From Streptosporangiaceae bacterium (GTDB lineage Bacteria > Actinomycetota > Actinomycetes > Streptosporangiales > Streptosporangiaceae): DNA of 64,000 nucleotides. Positions 27,656-37,428 of this stretch are shown one piece after another. The notes beneath the pieces are model-generated. The model searched no databases and was not told where the DNA came from. It saw only the letters and a program-made list of their open reading frames with translations. The stretch's first letter is position 1. Each line of letters begins with the position of its first letter. The translations under genes and the position numbers were made by a program. Location: NCBI GenBank assembly GCA_019245115.1, contig JAFARZ010000011.1, forward strand, positions 20,023 through 84,022, written 5' to 3'.

Positions 27656-30600
27656 ATGGTGAAGTTCCGGCTGCTAGGACCCCTAGAGGTTCGTGTCGGA
27701 GAGCAGTGGGAAGCGATCGGGGCGCCAAAGTGGCGTTCCCTTCTGGCCGCTCTGCTTATCAACGCTGGACAGATTGTCTCAACTGAGACACTGATCGACG
27801 AGGTCTGGGGTGACGACGAACCGGCGAAAGCGGCAAACCTCGTCAGCATCTATGTGCTCAGGCTTCGCCGGCTCATCGGCGACACCAACAGCAGCATCCT
27901 GATCACCCGTTCCCCTGGCTACCTGCTGCGGGTGCCGCCTGAGGCCATCGACTCCCAGCTGTTCGAAAAAATGGTCCGTGAGGGCCGGCGGGCACTCAGC
28001 AACGGTGAAGCGCAGCGCGCTGCCGAGCAGCTCGCCGAGGCCGTGGCGCTGTGGCGCGGCAGCCCGCTGGCCGACGTGCCGCACTCACAGATGGTCGAGG
28101 CCGAGGCGGACCGGCTCACCGAGCTGAAGCTGGATGCCGACGAGCTGCGGATCACCGCGGAGCTGGCCTGCGGCGGCCACGCCCAGGTGGTGCCGGAGCT
28201 GCGGCGGCTGCTGGCCAACAACCAGCTCCGCGAGGGCCTGTGGCTGCTGCTGATGAAGGCTCTCGACGGCTCGGGCCGGCACGCCGAAGCCCTTGACGCC
28301 TACGGCCAGGCACGCAAGGTCATCTCCAACGAACTCGGCGTCGACCCCGGACCGGAACTGCGCCGCCTGTACGCAGATCTCCTGTCCGCCGATTCCTCCA
28401 GCGCGTCCGGGCCGCCGCCCGGAAGTCCGGCCGGCACCATCCTGGCCGGTTCGGTGGCGGCGACAACCGCACCGCCACCAAAGCCCGCCGCACCCAAGCC
28501 GGCCGCATCTGAGGCGGCCGGGCCCAAGACGGCCGTGCCGGATTCCGCTGAGCCCGCGACGACCGGCTCTGCCCGGCCGCGCCAAGACGGTCTGGCAGCG
28601 GAACTGACTCCGTCGGCCGCGGCAGCTGCTCAAGCCGCCGAGGCGCGGGAGAGTTCCGTGCCGGTGACTGCCGACCGCCGGGAGACGCAGGCGCCAGCGC
28701 AGTTGCCGACCGACATCGCCGACTTCACCGGCCGCGAGGAACAGGTCCAGCATCTGTCCGACCTACTGGCGTCCGCTTCCGACGAGAATTCCGGGGCGGT
28801 CCGGATCGCCCTGGTGGCCGGCTATGGCGGGCTGGGCAAGACATCCCTCGCCGTGCACGCCGCCCATCGCGTGCGCGGCAGGTTCCCCGACGGGCAGCTC
28901 TATGTGGACCTGCTCGGCGCTACTCCGCATCCGCTCGCCGCGGCCGACGTCCTGGCCAGGTTCCTGCGGGATCTGGGGGTGGACGGCAAGGAGATCCCGC
29001 TCGATGAGGCCGAGCGCTCGGCCCGCTACCGCACCAGCCTCGCTGGACGCCGCGTCCTGGTCGTACTGGACAACGCCCGCGACGCGGCACAGGTCAGGCC
29101 GCTGCTTCCGGGCAGCGCGGCGTGCGCGGTGCTGATCACCACCCGCAGCCGGATGCCGGACCTGGCCAGCGGTGAGCTGGTCGACCTCAACGTGCTGGAC
29201 GATGACGAGGCGCTGACCTTGTTCACCAGGATCGTCGGTGACAAGCGCGCCGCGGCTGAGCCGGAGGCTACCGCCGAGCTGCTGCTGGCCTGCGCCGGCC
29301 TGCCGCTGGCCATCCGCATCTGCGCCGCCCGCGTGGCCACCCGCCGCGGCTGGAGCATCCGGACGATGGCCGACCGGCTGCGCGACGAACATCGCCGGCT
29401 GGATGAGATGGCCGTCGGTGACATGGCGGTCCGTGCGAGCTTCGAGGTCAGCTTCGCCGCGCTGCCGACCGCCAAGCGCGGCGTCAACCCTGCTGACGCG
29501 TTCCGCCTGCTCGGCTTGTGGCACGGCCCGACGATCTCCTCGGCCGCGGCCGCCGCGTTGTTCGGCGTCACCGAGGACCAGGCCGTTGACGCGCTTGAGC
29601 TGCTGGTGGACGCGAATCTGCTGGAATGCGTGGCCACGGACCGTTACAAGTTCCATGACCTGCTTCGGGTTTATGCCGCCGAACGAGCTGAGGCTGATCT
29701 GTCTGAGGATGGTCGCCTGTCCGCGATAGCCCGCCTCCTGCGGTGGTATATGCGCACCGCCGATGGCGCCGCCACTGCCGTTTCGCCGTATCGGTACAAC
29801 ATCCCGCTAGAGCCCGGGGAGGTAGACCCGATGCCATCGGGCTTCGATGGCATCGAAGATGCCCTCTCCTGGTATGACAGCGAGCGCGTCAACGTCGTCG
29901 CCGCCACCAGCCAGGCGGCGGCAGTCGGCCTGCACGAGGTGGCCTGGCGGCTACCAGCCTCGCTGTTCAGTGTCCTAAACCGTCGCGGCAGCTTTGCAGA
30001 TCTTGTCGCCACTCACCGCATCGCGCTGACCAGCGCACGCGAGGTCGGCAATCGCCGGGGCGAGGCGTGGGTGCTGAACAACTTCGGCAACAGCCTTGCG
30101 CGCATCGGCAAAGCCGAGGGGATCGGCTATCTTGAGCAGGCCCTTGCCATCAGCCGAGAGATCGGCGACCGCATCGGAGAGGCGCGGGCGGCACACAACC
30201 TTGCTGAGGGTCATTACCTCGTGAACGGGCCGCAGACCGCTCTTGAACACATGCTCCGGTCACTCCAGGTGCAGCGCGAAGTCGGCTATTCGGCCTTGCA
30301 CGCTGGGACACTTAATAACCTCGGTCAGATCTACATGGAGCTAGGACGGCTCGACGAGGCTGTGGACTGCCTTCAGGATGCTCTGCCAATTTACGCGAGT
30401 AGTAATTCGGCACACGGAACGGGCCACGTGCTCCTGAACCTCGGGCGTGCACAACTGGCACTCGGTCATCACGAAGAAGCTCTAGCTCACTTCCGGCGGT
30501 CGCTGGTCAGTCATCGTGCATCCGGGGACAGGCCCAATGAGGCGCTGACGCTACGGTTTCTCGGACAGGCTCAGCTCGGTCGGGGCGACATCGCAGCTGC

Positions 30601-30700
30601 GGGGGAATCATTCACAAGCGCACTAATGATCTATGATGAACTGGGCGATGGCACGCACGTCGCAGAGGTCCGATCGCTTCTCTCCAGCACTGGACAGTGA
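27656..30700 (+). CDS. SARP/AfsR-family regulator (winged-helix, BTAD, NB-ARC, TPR)
   Basis: N-terminal Trans_reg_C (VKFRLLGPLEVRVGEQWEAIGAPKWRSLLAALLINAG) plus BTAD; Walker A GYGGLGKTSLA, LVVLDNARD; GLPLAIRI; C-terminal TPRs. Confidence 0.93.
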   Translation: MVKFRLLGPLEVRVGEQWEAIGAPKWRSLLAALLINAGQIVSTETLIDEVWGDDEPAKAANLVSIYVLRLRRLIGDTNSSILITRSPGYLLRVPPEAIDSQLFEKMVREGRRALSNGEAQRAAEQLAEAVALWRGSPLADVPHSQMVEAEADRLTELKLDADELRITAELACGGHAQVVPELRRLLANNQLREGLWLLLMKALDGSGRHAEALDAYGQARKVISNELGVDPGPELRRLYADLLSADSSSASGPPPGSPAGTILAGSVAATTAPPPKPAAPKPAASEAAGPKTAVPDSAEPATTGSARPRQDGLAAELTPSAAAAAQAAEARESSVPVTADRRETQAPAQLPTDIADFTGREEQVQHLSDLLASASDENSGAVRIALVAGYGGLGKTSLAVHAAHRVRGRFPDGQLYVDLLGATPHPLAAADVLARFLRDLGVDGKEIPLDEAERSARYRTSLAGRRVLVVLDNARDAAQVRPLLPGSAACAVLITTRSRMPDLASGELVDLNVLDDDEALTLFTRIVGDKRAAAEPEATAELLLACAGLPLAIRICAARVATRRGWSIRTMADRLRDEHRRLDEMAVGDMAVRASFEVSFAALPTAKRGVNPADAFRLLGLWHGPTISSAAAAALFGVTEDQAVDALELLVDANLLECVATDRYKFHDLLRVYAAERAEADLSEDGRLSAIARLLRWYMRTADGAATAVSPYRYNIPLEPGEVDPMPSGFDGIEDALSWYDSERVNVVAATSQAAAVGLHEVAWRLPASLFSVLNRRGSFADLVATHRIALTSAREVGNRRGEAWVLNNFGNSLARIGKAEGIGYLEQALAISREIGDRIGEARAAHNLAEGHYLVNGPQTALEHMLRSLQVQREVGYSALHAGTLNNLGQIYMELGRLDEAVDCLQDALPIYASSNSAHGTGHVLLNLGRAQLALGHHEEALAHFRRSLVSHRASGDRPNEALTLRFLGQAQLGRGDIAAAGESFTSALMIYDELGDGTHVAEVRSLLSSTGQ

Positions 30701-30798
30701 CCATTAATGCGGAGTTAATTCGTTACGCTTAGGCTGTGCTGGCAGCTGAGGTTGTCAGCGTTAATCGTCCCGGGACACGAAAGGAGAGGGCGATCATC

Positions 30799-30975
30799 AT
30801 GGGGAATAACGACAACGCAGAGACGGGCACCATCCCTGGCGACACCCCGCCGAGCACTGGAGGCACCATCCCTGGCGACACCCCGCCGGCCGCCAACCCG
30901 AACACCATCCCTGGCGACGCTAAGCCGAACACCATCCCAGGGGACGCCAAGCCGGAGACTATCCCCGGCGATTAG
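30799..30975 (+). CDS. 58-aa repeat peptide with five TIPGD motifs; unknown function
   Basis: MGNNDNAETGTIPGDTPPSTGGTIPGDTPPAANPNTIPGDAKPNTIPGDAKPETIPGD; aaaggagaggg RBS upstream, terminator-like hairpin downstream. Confidence 0.75.
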   Translation: MGNNDNAETGTIPGDTPPSTGGTIPGDTPPAANPNTIPGDAKPNTIPGDAKPETIPGD

Positions 30976-30989
30976 GCCCTAACGCACAG

Positions 30990-31024
30990 CGCGTGCGGAG
31001 GCGGGAAGCCCGTTTCCGCACGCG
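30990..31024 (+). terminator. Strong hairpin after the TIPGD ORF
   Basis: CGCGTGCGGA...TCCGCACGCG 10-bp stem with an inner CGGG/CCCG stem; no T-tract. Confidence 0.6.
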
Positions 31025-31079
31025 TTCGCGTTCCGGGATGTCGAACCTAGCGTGTGCGTGCGATCGGATCACATAACTA

Positions 31080-31108
31080 AGAAGTATGAACCTAAGGTTT
31101 ATACTTCT
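31080..31108. promoter_or_regulatory. 29-bp near-perfect palindrome overlapping a candidate -10 box, 3 nt before an ATPase ATG
   Basis: AGAAGTATgAACCTaAGGTTtATACTTCT; TATACT at 31100-31105. Confidence 0.65.
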
Positions 31109-31111
31109 ACT

Positions 31112-32566
31112 ATGCCGCAGCCCTTTCCCAAGCCGGATCACATCTTCGACCGGGACCGTGAGTGGGAGGGCCTCGTCAGGTTCGCCGCCGCCAACAGTAC
31201 CGAGCCGCGGCTGGGTATCGTCAGCGGGCGCCGGCGGCAGGGCAAGACGTTCCTGCTCGACGCGGTAGCCAGTGCGTTCGACGGCTTCTACTTCGCCGCG
31301 ACCGACTCGACCGAGACCGAGTCCCTGGCCGACCTCGGGCGCGCCCTGGCCGCACGGACGGGCGGCGGGCGGTACGCCTTCGCGGACTGGGACGAGGCGC
31401 TGCGCCTCCTGTTCGAGGTGACCGGGGACGGCCTGGTGGTGATAGACGAGTTCCCGTATCTGAGCAAGGCCAGCCCGTCGTTGCCGTCCCGGATCCAGCA
31501 GGCCCTTGGGCCGCGCGGATACGGGCGGGTGGCGCGGTCCAAGCTCCTGCTGTGCGGGTCCGCGATGTCCGTGATGGGCAGCCTGCTCGCCGGGAACGCT
31601 CCGCTGCGTGGCCGGGCCAGCCTGGAGCTGATCGTCCGCCCGTTCGGCTATCGCGACGCGGCGCGATTCTGGTCCATCGGTGACCCTCGGCTAGCCGTGC
31701 TCGTTCACTCGATCGTCGGTGGAACGCCCGCGTACCGCCGTGAGTTCGTAGCCAGCGATGCGCCAGCTTCACTGGATGATTTCAACGACTGGGTTCTACG
31801 CACTGTTCTCAACCCGCAGCTTCCCCTCTTCCGCGAGGCGCGTTACCTCCTGGCAGAGGAGGCGGACATCCGAGACACGGCCATCTACCACGCGGTCCTC
31901 GGCGCGATTGCCGCCGGGAATGCCACCCGGGGCGGAATCGCCAGCTGCATAGGCCGTAAGTCGCCGGACATCGGGCACCCGCTCTCGGTACTTGAAGACT
32001 CCCAGCTGATCGCACGCGAGCCGGACCCGTTTCGCGCGGGGCGGTCGCTGTACCGGATCACCGAACCGCTCATCGTCTTTTACGAGGCCGTCATGCGCAG
32101 GCAATGGACACGGCTGGAACGAGGAGACACCACAGGCGCCTGGCAGAATTCCCAGGCCACTTTCCTGGCCCAGGTGGTGGGACCTCACTTCGAGGCAATC
32201 TGCCGGGACTGGGAGATGCTCCACGCGCACACCGACGAGCCGGTGGGAGAGACAGCCGCCGGCGCGGTGGCCGATCCCATCCGGCGCGGCCAGATCGAGG
32301 TTGATGTCGCGGTTTTCGCGCCGGAGAGCCCGGGCCGTCCCCGGCGAGTGCTATCCCTCGGCGAGGCCAAGTGGGACAAGACCATGGCCGTCCGCCATCT
32401 GGACCGCCTGCGGCGTGCCCGTGACCTGCTCGCGGTCAAGGGCTACGACATGACCTCCACGCGGCTTACCTGCTACGGCGGAGCGGGATTCGACGATGCC
32501 CTACGCGCCGCGGCCAAACGGGATCCCGCGGTGCGCCTGGTGGATCTCGACACCCTGTACGGCTGA
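31112..32566 (+). CDS. AAA ATPase with C-terminal DUF234-like/PD-(D/E)XK-like domain
   Basis: VSGRRRQGKTFLL (Walker A), GLVVIDEFPYLS (Walker B), LLLCGSAMSVM, FGYRDAARFW, C-terminal EVDVAVF...SLGEAKW. Confidence 0.85.
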   Translation: MPQPFPKPDHIFDRDREWEGLVRFAAANSTEPRLGIVSGRRRQGKTFLLDAVASAFDGFYFAATDSTETESLADLGRALAARTGGGRYAFADWDEALRLLFEVTGDGLVVIDEFPYLSKASPSLPSRIQQALGPRGYGRVARSKLLLCGSAMSVMGSLLAGNAPLRGRASLELIVRPFGYRDAARFWSIGDPRLAVLVHSIVGGTPAYRREFVASDAPASLDDFNDWVLRTVLNPQLPLFREARYLLAEEADIRDTAIYHAVLGAIAAGNATRGGIASCIGRKSPDIGHPLSVLEDSQLIAREPDPFRAGRSLYRITEPLIVFYEAVMRRQWTRLERGDTTGAWQNSQATFLAQVVGPHFEAICRDWEMLHAHTDEPVGETAAGAVADPIRRGQIEVDVAVFAPESPGRPRRVLSLGEAKWDKTMAVRHLDRLRRARDLLAVKGYDMTSTRLTCYGGAGFDDALRAAAKRDPAVRLVDLDTLYG

Positions 32567-32585
32567 GTGCCGCCCCGCGTTCCGG

Positions 32586-33887
32586 TCATTCTCCGGGCTG
32601 GCCGCCGGATAGCGTGCAGACCTGATTGCGACCGAGAGCCTTGGCCCGGTACAGAGCGGCGTCAGCGGCGATGATCAGCTCGTCCAGATCGGTGTGGGCG
32701 GAAGCGGAAGACGCCGTGCTCAATCCCATGGAAACGGTGATACTTACCTGCTCAGACATATTCTGGTAGCCGCAGCTGGCAAACGTCATGTCGGCTATCG
32801 TGCTGCGCAGGCGTTCGGCTATCCGCACCGCATCGTCGACGTCGGTGCGGGGGAACAGGATCGTGAATTCCTCTCCGCCGAACCGCCCCAGGATGTCGTA
32901 AACGCGGAGTTGCCGCCGGAAGACGCCGGACAGCGTGATCAGGACATTGTCCCCGGTCAAGTGGCCATAAGCGTCATTGACCTGCTTGAAATGATCGATG
33001 TCCAGTATGGCCAGCGAGACCGGGGCTGCGTTATGGGCGGCGCGGATTAGTTCCGCGCGCGCTTCACGCTGCCAGGTGACCGCGTTCAGCAGGCCGGTCT
33101 TGGCATCAAGCCGGGCGGCGTCGGAAAGCTGGGCATGCCGCAGCGAGCGCTGGAGCAACGTGACGAGCGGCAGTGCGAGCACGGCCAGCACCCAGGTGCC
33201 GGTCGCGGCTATGACCGCCGCGAGCAGCGTGCCGGCTGCGATCTCGGCCAGGTCGTTGTACAGCGGATCGCGCGCGAACTGCCGGTTGCGCAGGCTCACT
33301 GCCGGGTCGGTTCCCTTGACCGCTATCGCCACCAGCGCGGAATTGAGCGTGGCTTGCAGGACAGCGCAACCGACGGCGAGGGATGCCCAGTAGAGCCAGT
33401 GCCGGACCACTTCGGTCGCCGGCGTAGGCAGCCGCGATGCGACGTCGTGGAAGATGGCCGAGCAGACGCCATAGGTCAGACCCTGCGAAGCAGCGGTGAA
33501 GGCACGACGATGCAGCGGTTTCGGAGTGACCCGCCACTGAGCGAGCACCGTCTTCAGAATCGGGGCCAGCATGCTGTAGACCGGCGGAAGCAAGATCGCG
33601 ACAGGGATATGCCAGATGCCGTGAATATCCTTCGTGTATTCGGTGGCCTCGCCTTCACGCCGGGTCAGCTCGATCGTGACCACGCCGAATACCAGTAGCA
33701 CGCCGAACAACTCGATGTCGTGGGTCCGATACGAGGTGACCGCGACGCCAATGGCAACCGCGGCCAAATAGCAACCCACAACGCCGATAACGTAGCTGAC
33801 CAGCCATCGCTGCAGCTTCAATAGTGGCCAGTTCCGCGCTGTCACCACCGCCTCCGTCCAGCAGCGCCCGCCACTACACAATGTCAC
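32586..33887 (-). CDS. Membrane-anchored GGDEF diguanylate cyclase
   Basis: N-terminal multi-TM region; DAKTGLLNAVTW, LAILDIDHFKQVNDAYGHLTGD, GRFGGEEFTILFP, ADAALYRAKALGRNQV. Confidence 0.93.
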   Translation of the reverse strand: MTLCSGGRCWTEAVVTARNWPLLKLQRWLVSYVIGVVGCYLAAVAIGVAVTSYRTHDIELFGVLLVFGVVTIELTRREGEATEYTKDIHGIWHIPVAILLPPVYSMLAPILKTVLAQWRVTPKPLHRRAFTAASQGLTYGVCSAIFHDVASRLPTPATEVVRHWLYWASLAVGCAVLQATLNSALVAIAVKGTDPAVSLRNRQFARDPLYNDLAEIAAGTLLAAVIAATGTWVLAVLALPLVTLLQRSLRHAQLSDAARLDAKTGLLNAVTWQREARAELIRAAHNAAPVSLAILDIDHFKQVNDAYGHLTGDNVLITLSGVFRRQLRVYDILGRFGGEEFTILFPRTDVDDAVRIAERLRSTIADMTFASCGYQNMSEQVSITVSMGLSTASSASAHTDLDELIIAADAALYRAKALGRNQVCTLSGGQPGE

Positions 33888-34024
33888 CTACGGATACAGT
33901 TCCTGTCTATATTTTGTGGGCATTTTTCCTATAGATGATCTTTTGGGGTTGATCGTTCGCCGGCAAGGAAGACAATAGATGCAGGTCCGTCGGGAGGAGA
34001 TACGTCATGCGTGAAACTGGCTGG

Positions 34025-35173
34025 TTATCCCGATCGGCCCGACCGGGCCGGTCGGGCCGGTCTGGCCGATCGGGTGAAGGCGATCGTCAGGGCGGCGATT
34101 GCGCCCAGGGCGCCGGCCGCGGCGATGACCGAACGCGGCGAGACGTAGTTTGCCGCTGCTCCGGCCAGCACCATCGCCGTGCCCTGCCCCAGACTCATTC
34201 CGCCTTGCGCCAAGCCGAATGCCTGGGCGCGACGGTCGTGTGGTGCGGCTGTGACAAATGCGGAGCTGGCGGCCGCCTGGTAGCCGCCCAGCAGGCCCGA
34301 TCCGGTAAGTATCAGCACGGTGGGCACGAGGCTCAGCCGGAACACCAGCAGGGCGAGCGTCGCGCAACAGCAAGTGGCGAACGGCGCCATCAGTGCGGCA
34401 CGCCGGCTGGGCGGTATCAGGCGGCTGAACGCGACATTGCCCAGCGTGCCGCCCAGGGCTCCGGCCGCGAGGATCGCGCCCACGGCCACTGGCCCGCCGT
34501 GCAGTACTATCGCCAGCGGCACGGCGATACCCTCCGGGACGTTGTAGAAGGCGGCCAGCCAGCCAAATAGCATCGGCGTGCGCAATTCTGGTGCCCCGAA
34601 CACCAGCCGTGCGCCTGACCTCGCGTCGGCCAGCGGTGCCGGCCTACGCGCGTCGCTCACCGACTGCGGCGGGTGCTCGTCCACCCCGAGGCGCACAACC
34701 AGGGCCGAAACAGCGAACGTGGCCGCGTCCAGGATCAATGACGTGCGGGTGCCCAGTGCGCCCACCATGACGCCGCCCACCGCGAAGCCGATGATCTGAG
34801 ACGCCTGATAGGTGGTCATGGATATCGTCTGGCCGAGGACGAACAGGTCGCCGTGCAGGACATCCGGGTACATGGCGGCGCGCGCCGAACGGAACGGCGC
34901 CTCGAGGAACGTCACCACGAACAACAGGACCACCAGCGCAGCGACGGGCATGGCGGGCAGTGCCATGATCGCCACCAGCGCGGTACGGGTGACATCGCAG
35001 CTGACCATCACGCGGCGGCGCGGCCACCTGTCGCCGATGCCCGCCAGGAACACACCGCCGAGGAACATCGGCACGATGCTGACCGCGAACGTGACGGCCG
35101 CGACCAGTGCGTTCCGGGTCCGGTCGTAGACGAGGACCGTCAGTGCTACCCGGGCCAGCTGGTCGCCGGCCAC
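34025..35173 (-). CDS. MFS transporter (N-terminus probably extends upstream)
   Basis: MAGDQLARVALTVLVYDRTRN, GIGDRWPRRRVM; in-frame upstream codons read REFRNLWLAQITSVAGDQ, typical of this family, so the listed GTG start is probably internal. Confidence 0.85.
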   Translation of the reverse strand: MAGDQLARVALTVLVYDRTRNALVAAVTFAVSIVPMFLGGVFLAGIGDRWPRRRVMVSCDVTRTALVAIMALPAMPVAALVVLLFVVTFLEAPFRSARAAMYPDVLHGDLFVLGQTISMTTYQASQIIGFAVGGVMVGALGTRTSLILDAATFAVSALVVRLGVDEHPPQSVSDARRPAPLADARSGARLVFGAPELRTPMLFGWLAAFYNVPEGIAVPLAIVLHGGPVAVGAILAAGALGGTLGNVAFSRLIPPSRRAALMAPFATCCCATLALLVFRLSLVPTVLILTGSGLLGGYQAAASSAFVTAAPHDRRAQAFGLAQGGMSLGQGTAMVLAGAAANYVSPRSVIAAAGALGAIAALTIAFTRSARPARPARSGRSG

Positions 35174-35404
35174 GGACGTGATCTGGGCCAGCCAGAGGTT
35201 CCGGAATTCCCGTACGGCAAGTGCCGCCCGGTATGTCGCACGCTGCTCGGTGGTGTCCAGACGCGCACTCCATTGGTTCTCGCGCGGACCCCCCGCAGCA
35301 GATCGTACTGGCGGCTTCGCGCAATGTCAGCACGAACCCTTGGTGCCCCGGATCGGCTACACTTCAGAGCGCGTATCGCAGGTATCGCATGAGGAGAGGG
35401 AACC

Positions 35405-36043
35405 GTGCCCGAGGTCAAGATCGCCGCCGAGCTCCGTGAGGAGTTTGGCAAGGGGGCCGCTCGCCGTGCCCGCCGGGAGGGCCGTGTGCCCGCCGTGCTG
35501 TACGGCCACGGCACGGAAACCCGCCACCTGAACCTGCCCGGGCACGACGTGATGCTCGCGCTCAAGACGCCGAACGTGCTGATCCGGCTCGAGGGCCTGA
35601 ACAACGGCAGCGAGCTGGCCCTGCCCAAGGCGGTGCAGCGCGACGTGGTCAAGGGTTTCATCGAGCACGTGGACCTGGTCCTGGTCCGCCGCGGTGAGAA
35701 GGTCACCGTCGACGTGCCGATCCAGCTGACCGGCGAGATCTTCCCGGGCGGCGTGCTGGACCAGCAGCTGGTCCAGGTCACCGTCGAAGCCGAGGCGACG
35801 AACATCCCGCAGGGCATCGAGGTCGATGTCGAGGGTATGGAGGTCGGCGCCGCGGTGCACGCCGGCGACCTGAAGCTGCCGCGCGGCACCACACTCCAGG
35901 TCGACCCGGAGGCACTGGTCCTGCACGTGGTGGCCCCGCAGGCCGAAGAGCTGCCTGAGGCGGCCGAGGCGGAGGAGGGCGCCGAGGTTCCGGCGCCGGT
36001 TGAGGCGGAGGCGCCCGCCAGCGAAGGGGAGCAGGCCGGCTGA
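35405..36043 (+). CDS. rplY: 50S ribosomal protein L25/general stress protein Ctc
   Basis: [41 protein letters not shown], followed by a TL5-like C-terminal domain; adjacent to pth. Confidence 0.95.
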   Translation: MPEVKIAAELREEFGKGAARRARREGRVPAVLYGHGTETRHLNLPGHDVMLALKTPNVLIRLEGLNNGSELALPKAVQRDVVKGFIEHVDLVLVRRGEKVTVDVPIQLTGEIFPGGVLDQQLVQVTVEAEATNIPQGIEVDVEGMEVGAAVHAGDLKLPRGTTLQVDPEALVLHVVAPQAEELPEAAEAEEGAEVPAPVEAEAPASEGEQAG

Positions 36044-36615
36044 CCACCGAACGCTGGATAGTCGCCGGGCTGGGCAACCCCGGACCGGAGTACGCGGGAA
36101 ACCGGCACAATGCCGGCCACATGGTGGTGGCATTGCTCGCCGAACGGGCCGGTGCGCGCTTCAAGGCGCACCGGTCGGGTAACGACGTCGCGGAGATCAG
36201 GTTCGGCGATGTTCCCGTCACGCTGGCCCTGCCGCGGTCGTACATGAACCTGTCCGGCAGGCCGGTTTCTGCCCTGGCCGCTTTCTACAAGACTTCCAAC
36301 GAACGAACGGTGGTTATACACGACGAGCTCGATATCCCTTACGGGGGGCTACGGCTCAAGTTCGGCGGCGGTGACAACGGCCACAACGGCCTGCGCTCGA
36401 TCACCCAGGCGCTTGGTGTTCCCGACTACTACCGGGTCCGCTTCGGCATCGGCCGTCCGCCGGGCCGGATGGACGCCGCCGCGTTCGTGCTTCGTGACTT
36501 CTCTACCGCCGAGCGCAAGGACCTCCCCTTCCTCCTAGACCGCGCCGCTGACGCCACCGAGACGCTCGTCACAAAGGGTCTTTCCGCCGCCCAGAACCTC
36601 TACCACGCCGATTGA
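36040..36615 (+). CDS. pth: Peptidyl-tRNA hydrolase (non-ATG start inferred)
   Basis: Reading from CTG at 36040 gives [29 protein letters not shown], restoring the GLGNPG motif that the ATG at 36121 removes; also [28 protein letters not shown]. Confidence 0.9.
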   Translation: MTTERWIVAGLGNPGPEYAGNRHNAGHMVVALLAERAGARFKAHRSGNDVAEIRFGDVPVTLALPRSYMNLSGRPVSALAAFYKTSNERTVVIHDELDIPYGGLRLKFGGGDNGHNGLRSITQALGVPDYYRVRFGIGRPPGRMDAAAFVLRDFSTAERKDLPFLLDRAADATETLVTKGLSAAQNLYHAD

Positions 36616-36684
36616 GCCTGGCTCGAACCGGAATCAAGTCGGGGTCGCGTGCGCTATTCCATGAGACCTGGACCCGGAGGAGCA

Positions 36685-37428
36685 ATGTTGGACGACCATG
36701 AACTCGCGCGAGATCTCGCGGCCGAGGCCGGGCAGCGGCTGGTCGAGCTGCGGAAACGCGGCGGGGATCCGAACCTGCTGCGGAAAAACGGGGATCGGCA
36801 GTCGCATGAGTTCCTCGTCGCTGAGCTGGGTGCCAGGCGCCCAGGGGACTTCGTCCTGTCCGAGGAAGCGGCCGACAACCCCGCCCGGCTCGCCGCGGAC
36901 CGGGTCTGGATCGTGGATCCGCTGGACGGGACCCGTGAGTTCGGCGAGACCGGGCGGACCGACTGGGCCGTGCACGTGGCCCTGTGGGAACGCGGCGCCG
37001 GGCTCACCGCTGGGGCCGTGGCCCTCCCCGCCCAGGACAAGGTTCTCTCCACGGTTGATCCGCCTGCCGGACCGCCGGGGGAGGCGGGCGACGACCCCCC
37101 GCGCGTGGTGGTTAGCCGGACTCGGGCACCACAGTTCGTTCGTGGTATGGGGGTTGATGTTTTTCCGATGGGGTCGGCGGGGGCCAAGGTAGCGGCGGTG
37201 CTGCTAGGCGAGGCCGATGCCTACATCCACGCGGGCGGATTCTTCGAGTGGGACACGGCGGCGCCGGTGGCGGTGGCGCGGGCGGCCGGGTTCCATGCCT
37301 CGCGGATCGACGGATCCGCGGTGGCCTACAACCAGGCTGACCTGTTGATGCCAGATATTCTGGTCTGTCGTCCCGCGCTGGCGGGACCGCTACTGCGATC
37401 GATCCGGGAAGTTACGCATGCGCACTGA
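36685..37428 (+). CDS. cysQ: 3'(2'),5'-bisphosphate nucleotidase / inositol monophosphatase family
   Basis: LSEEAADNPARL, VWIVDPLDGTREFGE, GGFFEWDTAAPVAVARAAG; upstream of cysDN. Confidence 0.9.
   Translation: MLDDHELARDLAAEAGQRLVELRKRGGDPNLLRKNGDRQSHEFLVAELGARRPGDFVLSEEAADNPARLAADRVWIVDPLDGTREFGETGRTDWAVHVALWERGAGLTAGAVALPAQDKVLSTVDPPAGPPGEAGDDPPRVVVSRTRAPQFVRGMGVDVFPMGSAGAKVAAVLLGEADAYIHAGGFFEWDTAAPVAVARAAGFHASRIDGSAVAYNQADLLMPDILVCRPALAGPLLRSIREVTHAH

Noticed and set aside
31112-32566. Complete anti-phage defence system built on the AAA-DUF234 ATPase
   Set aside because: Only the ATPase is present, neighbours (SARP, GGDEF) are not known defence partners; no evidence beyond domain type.
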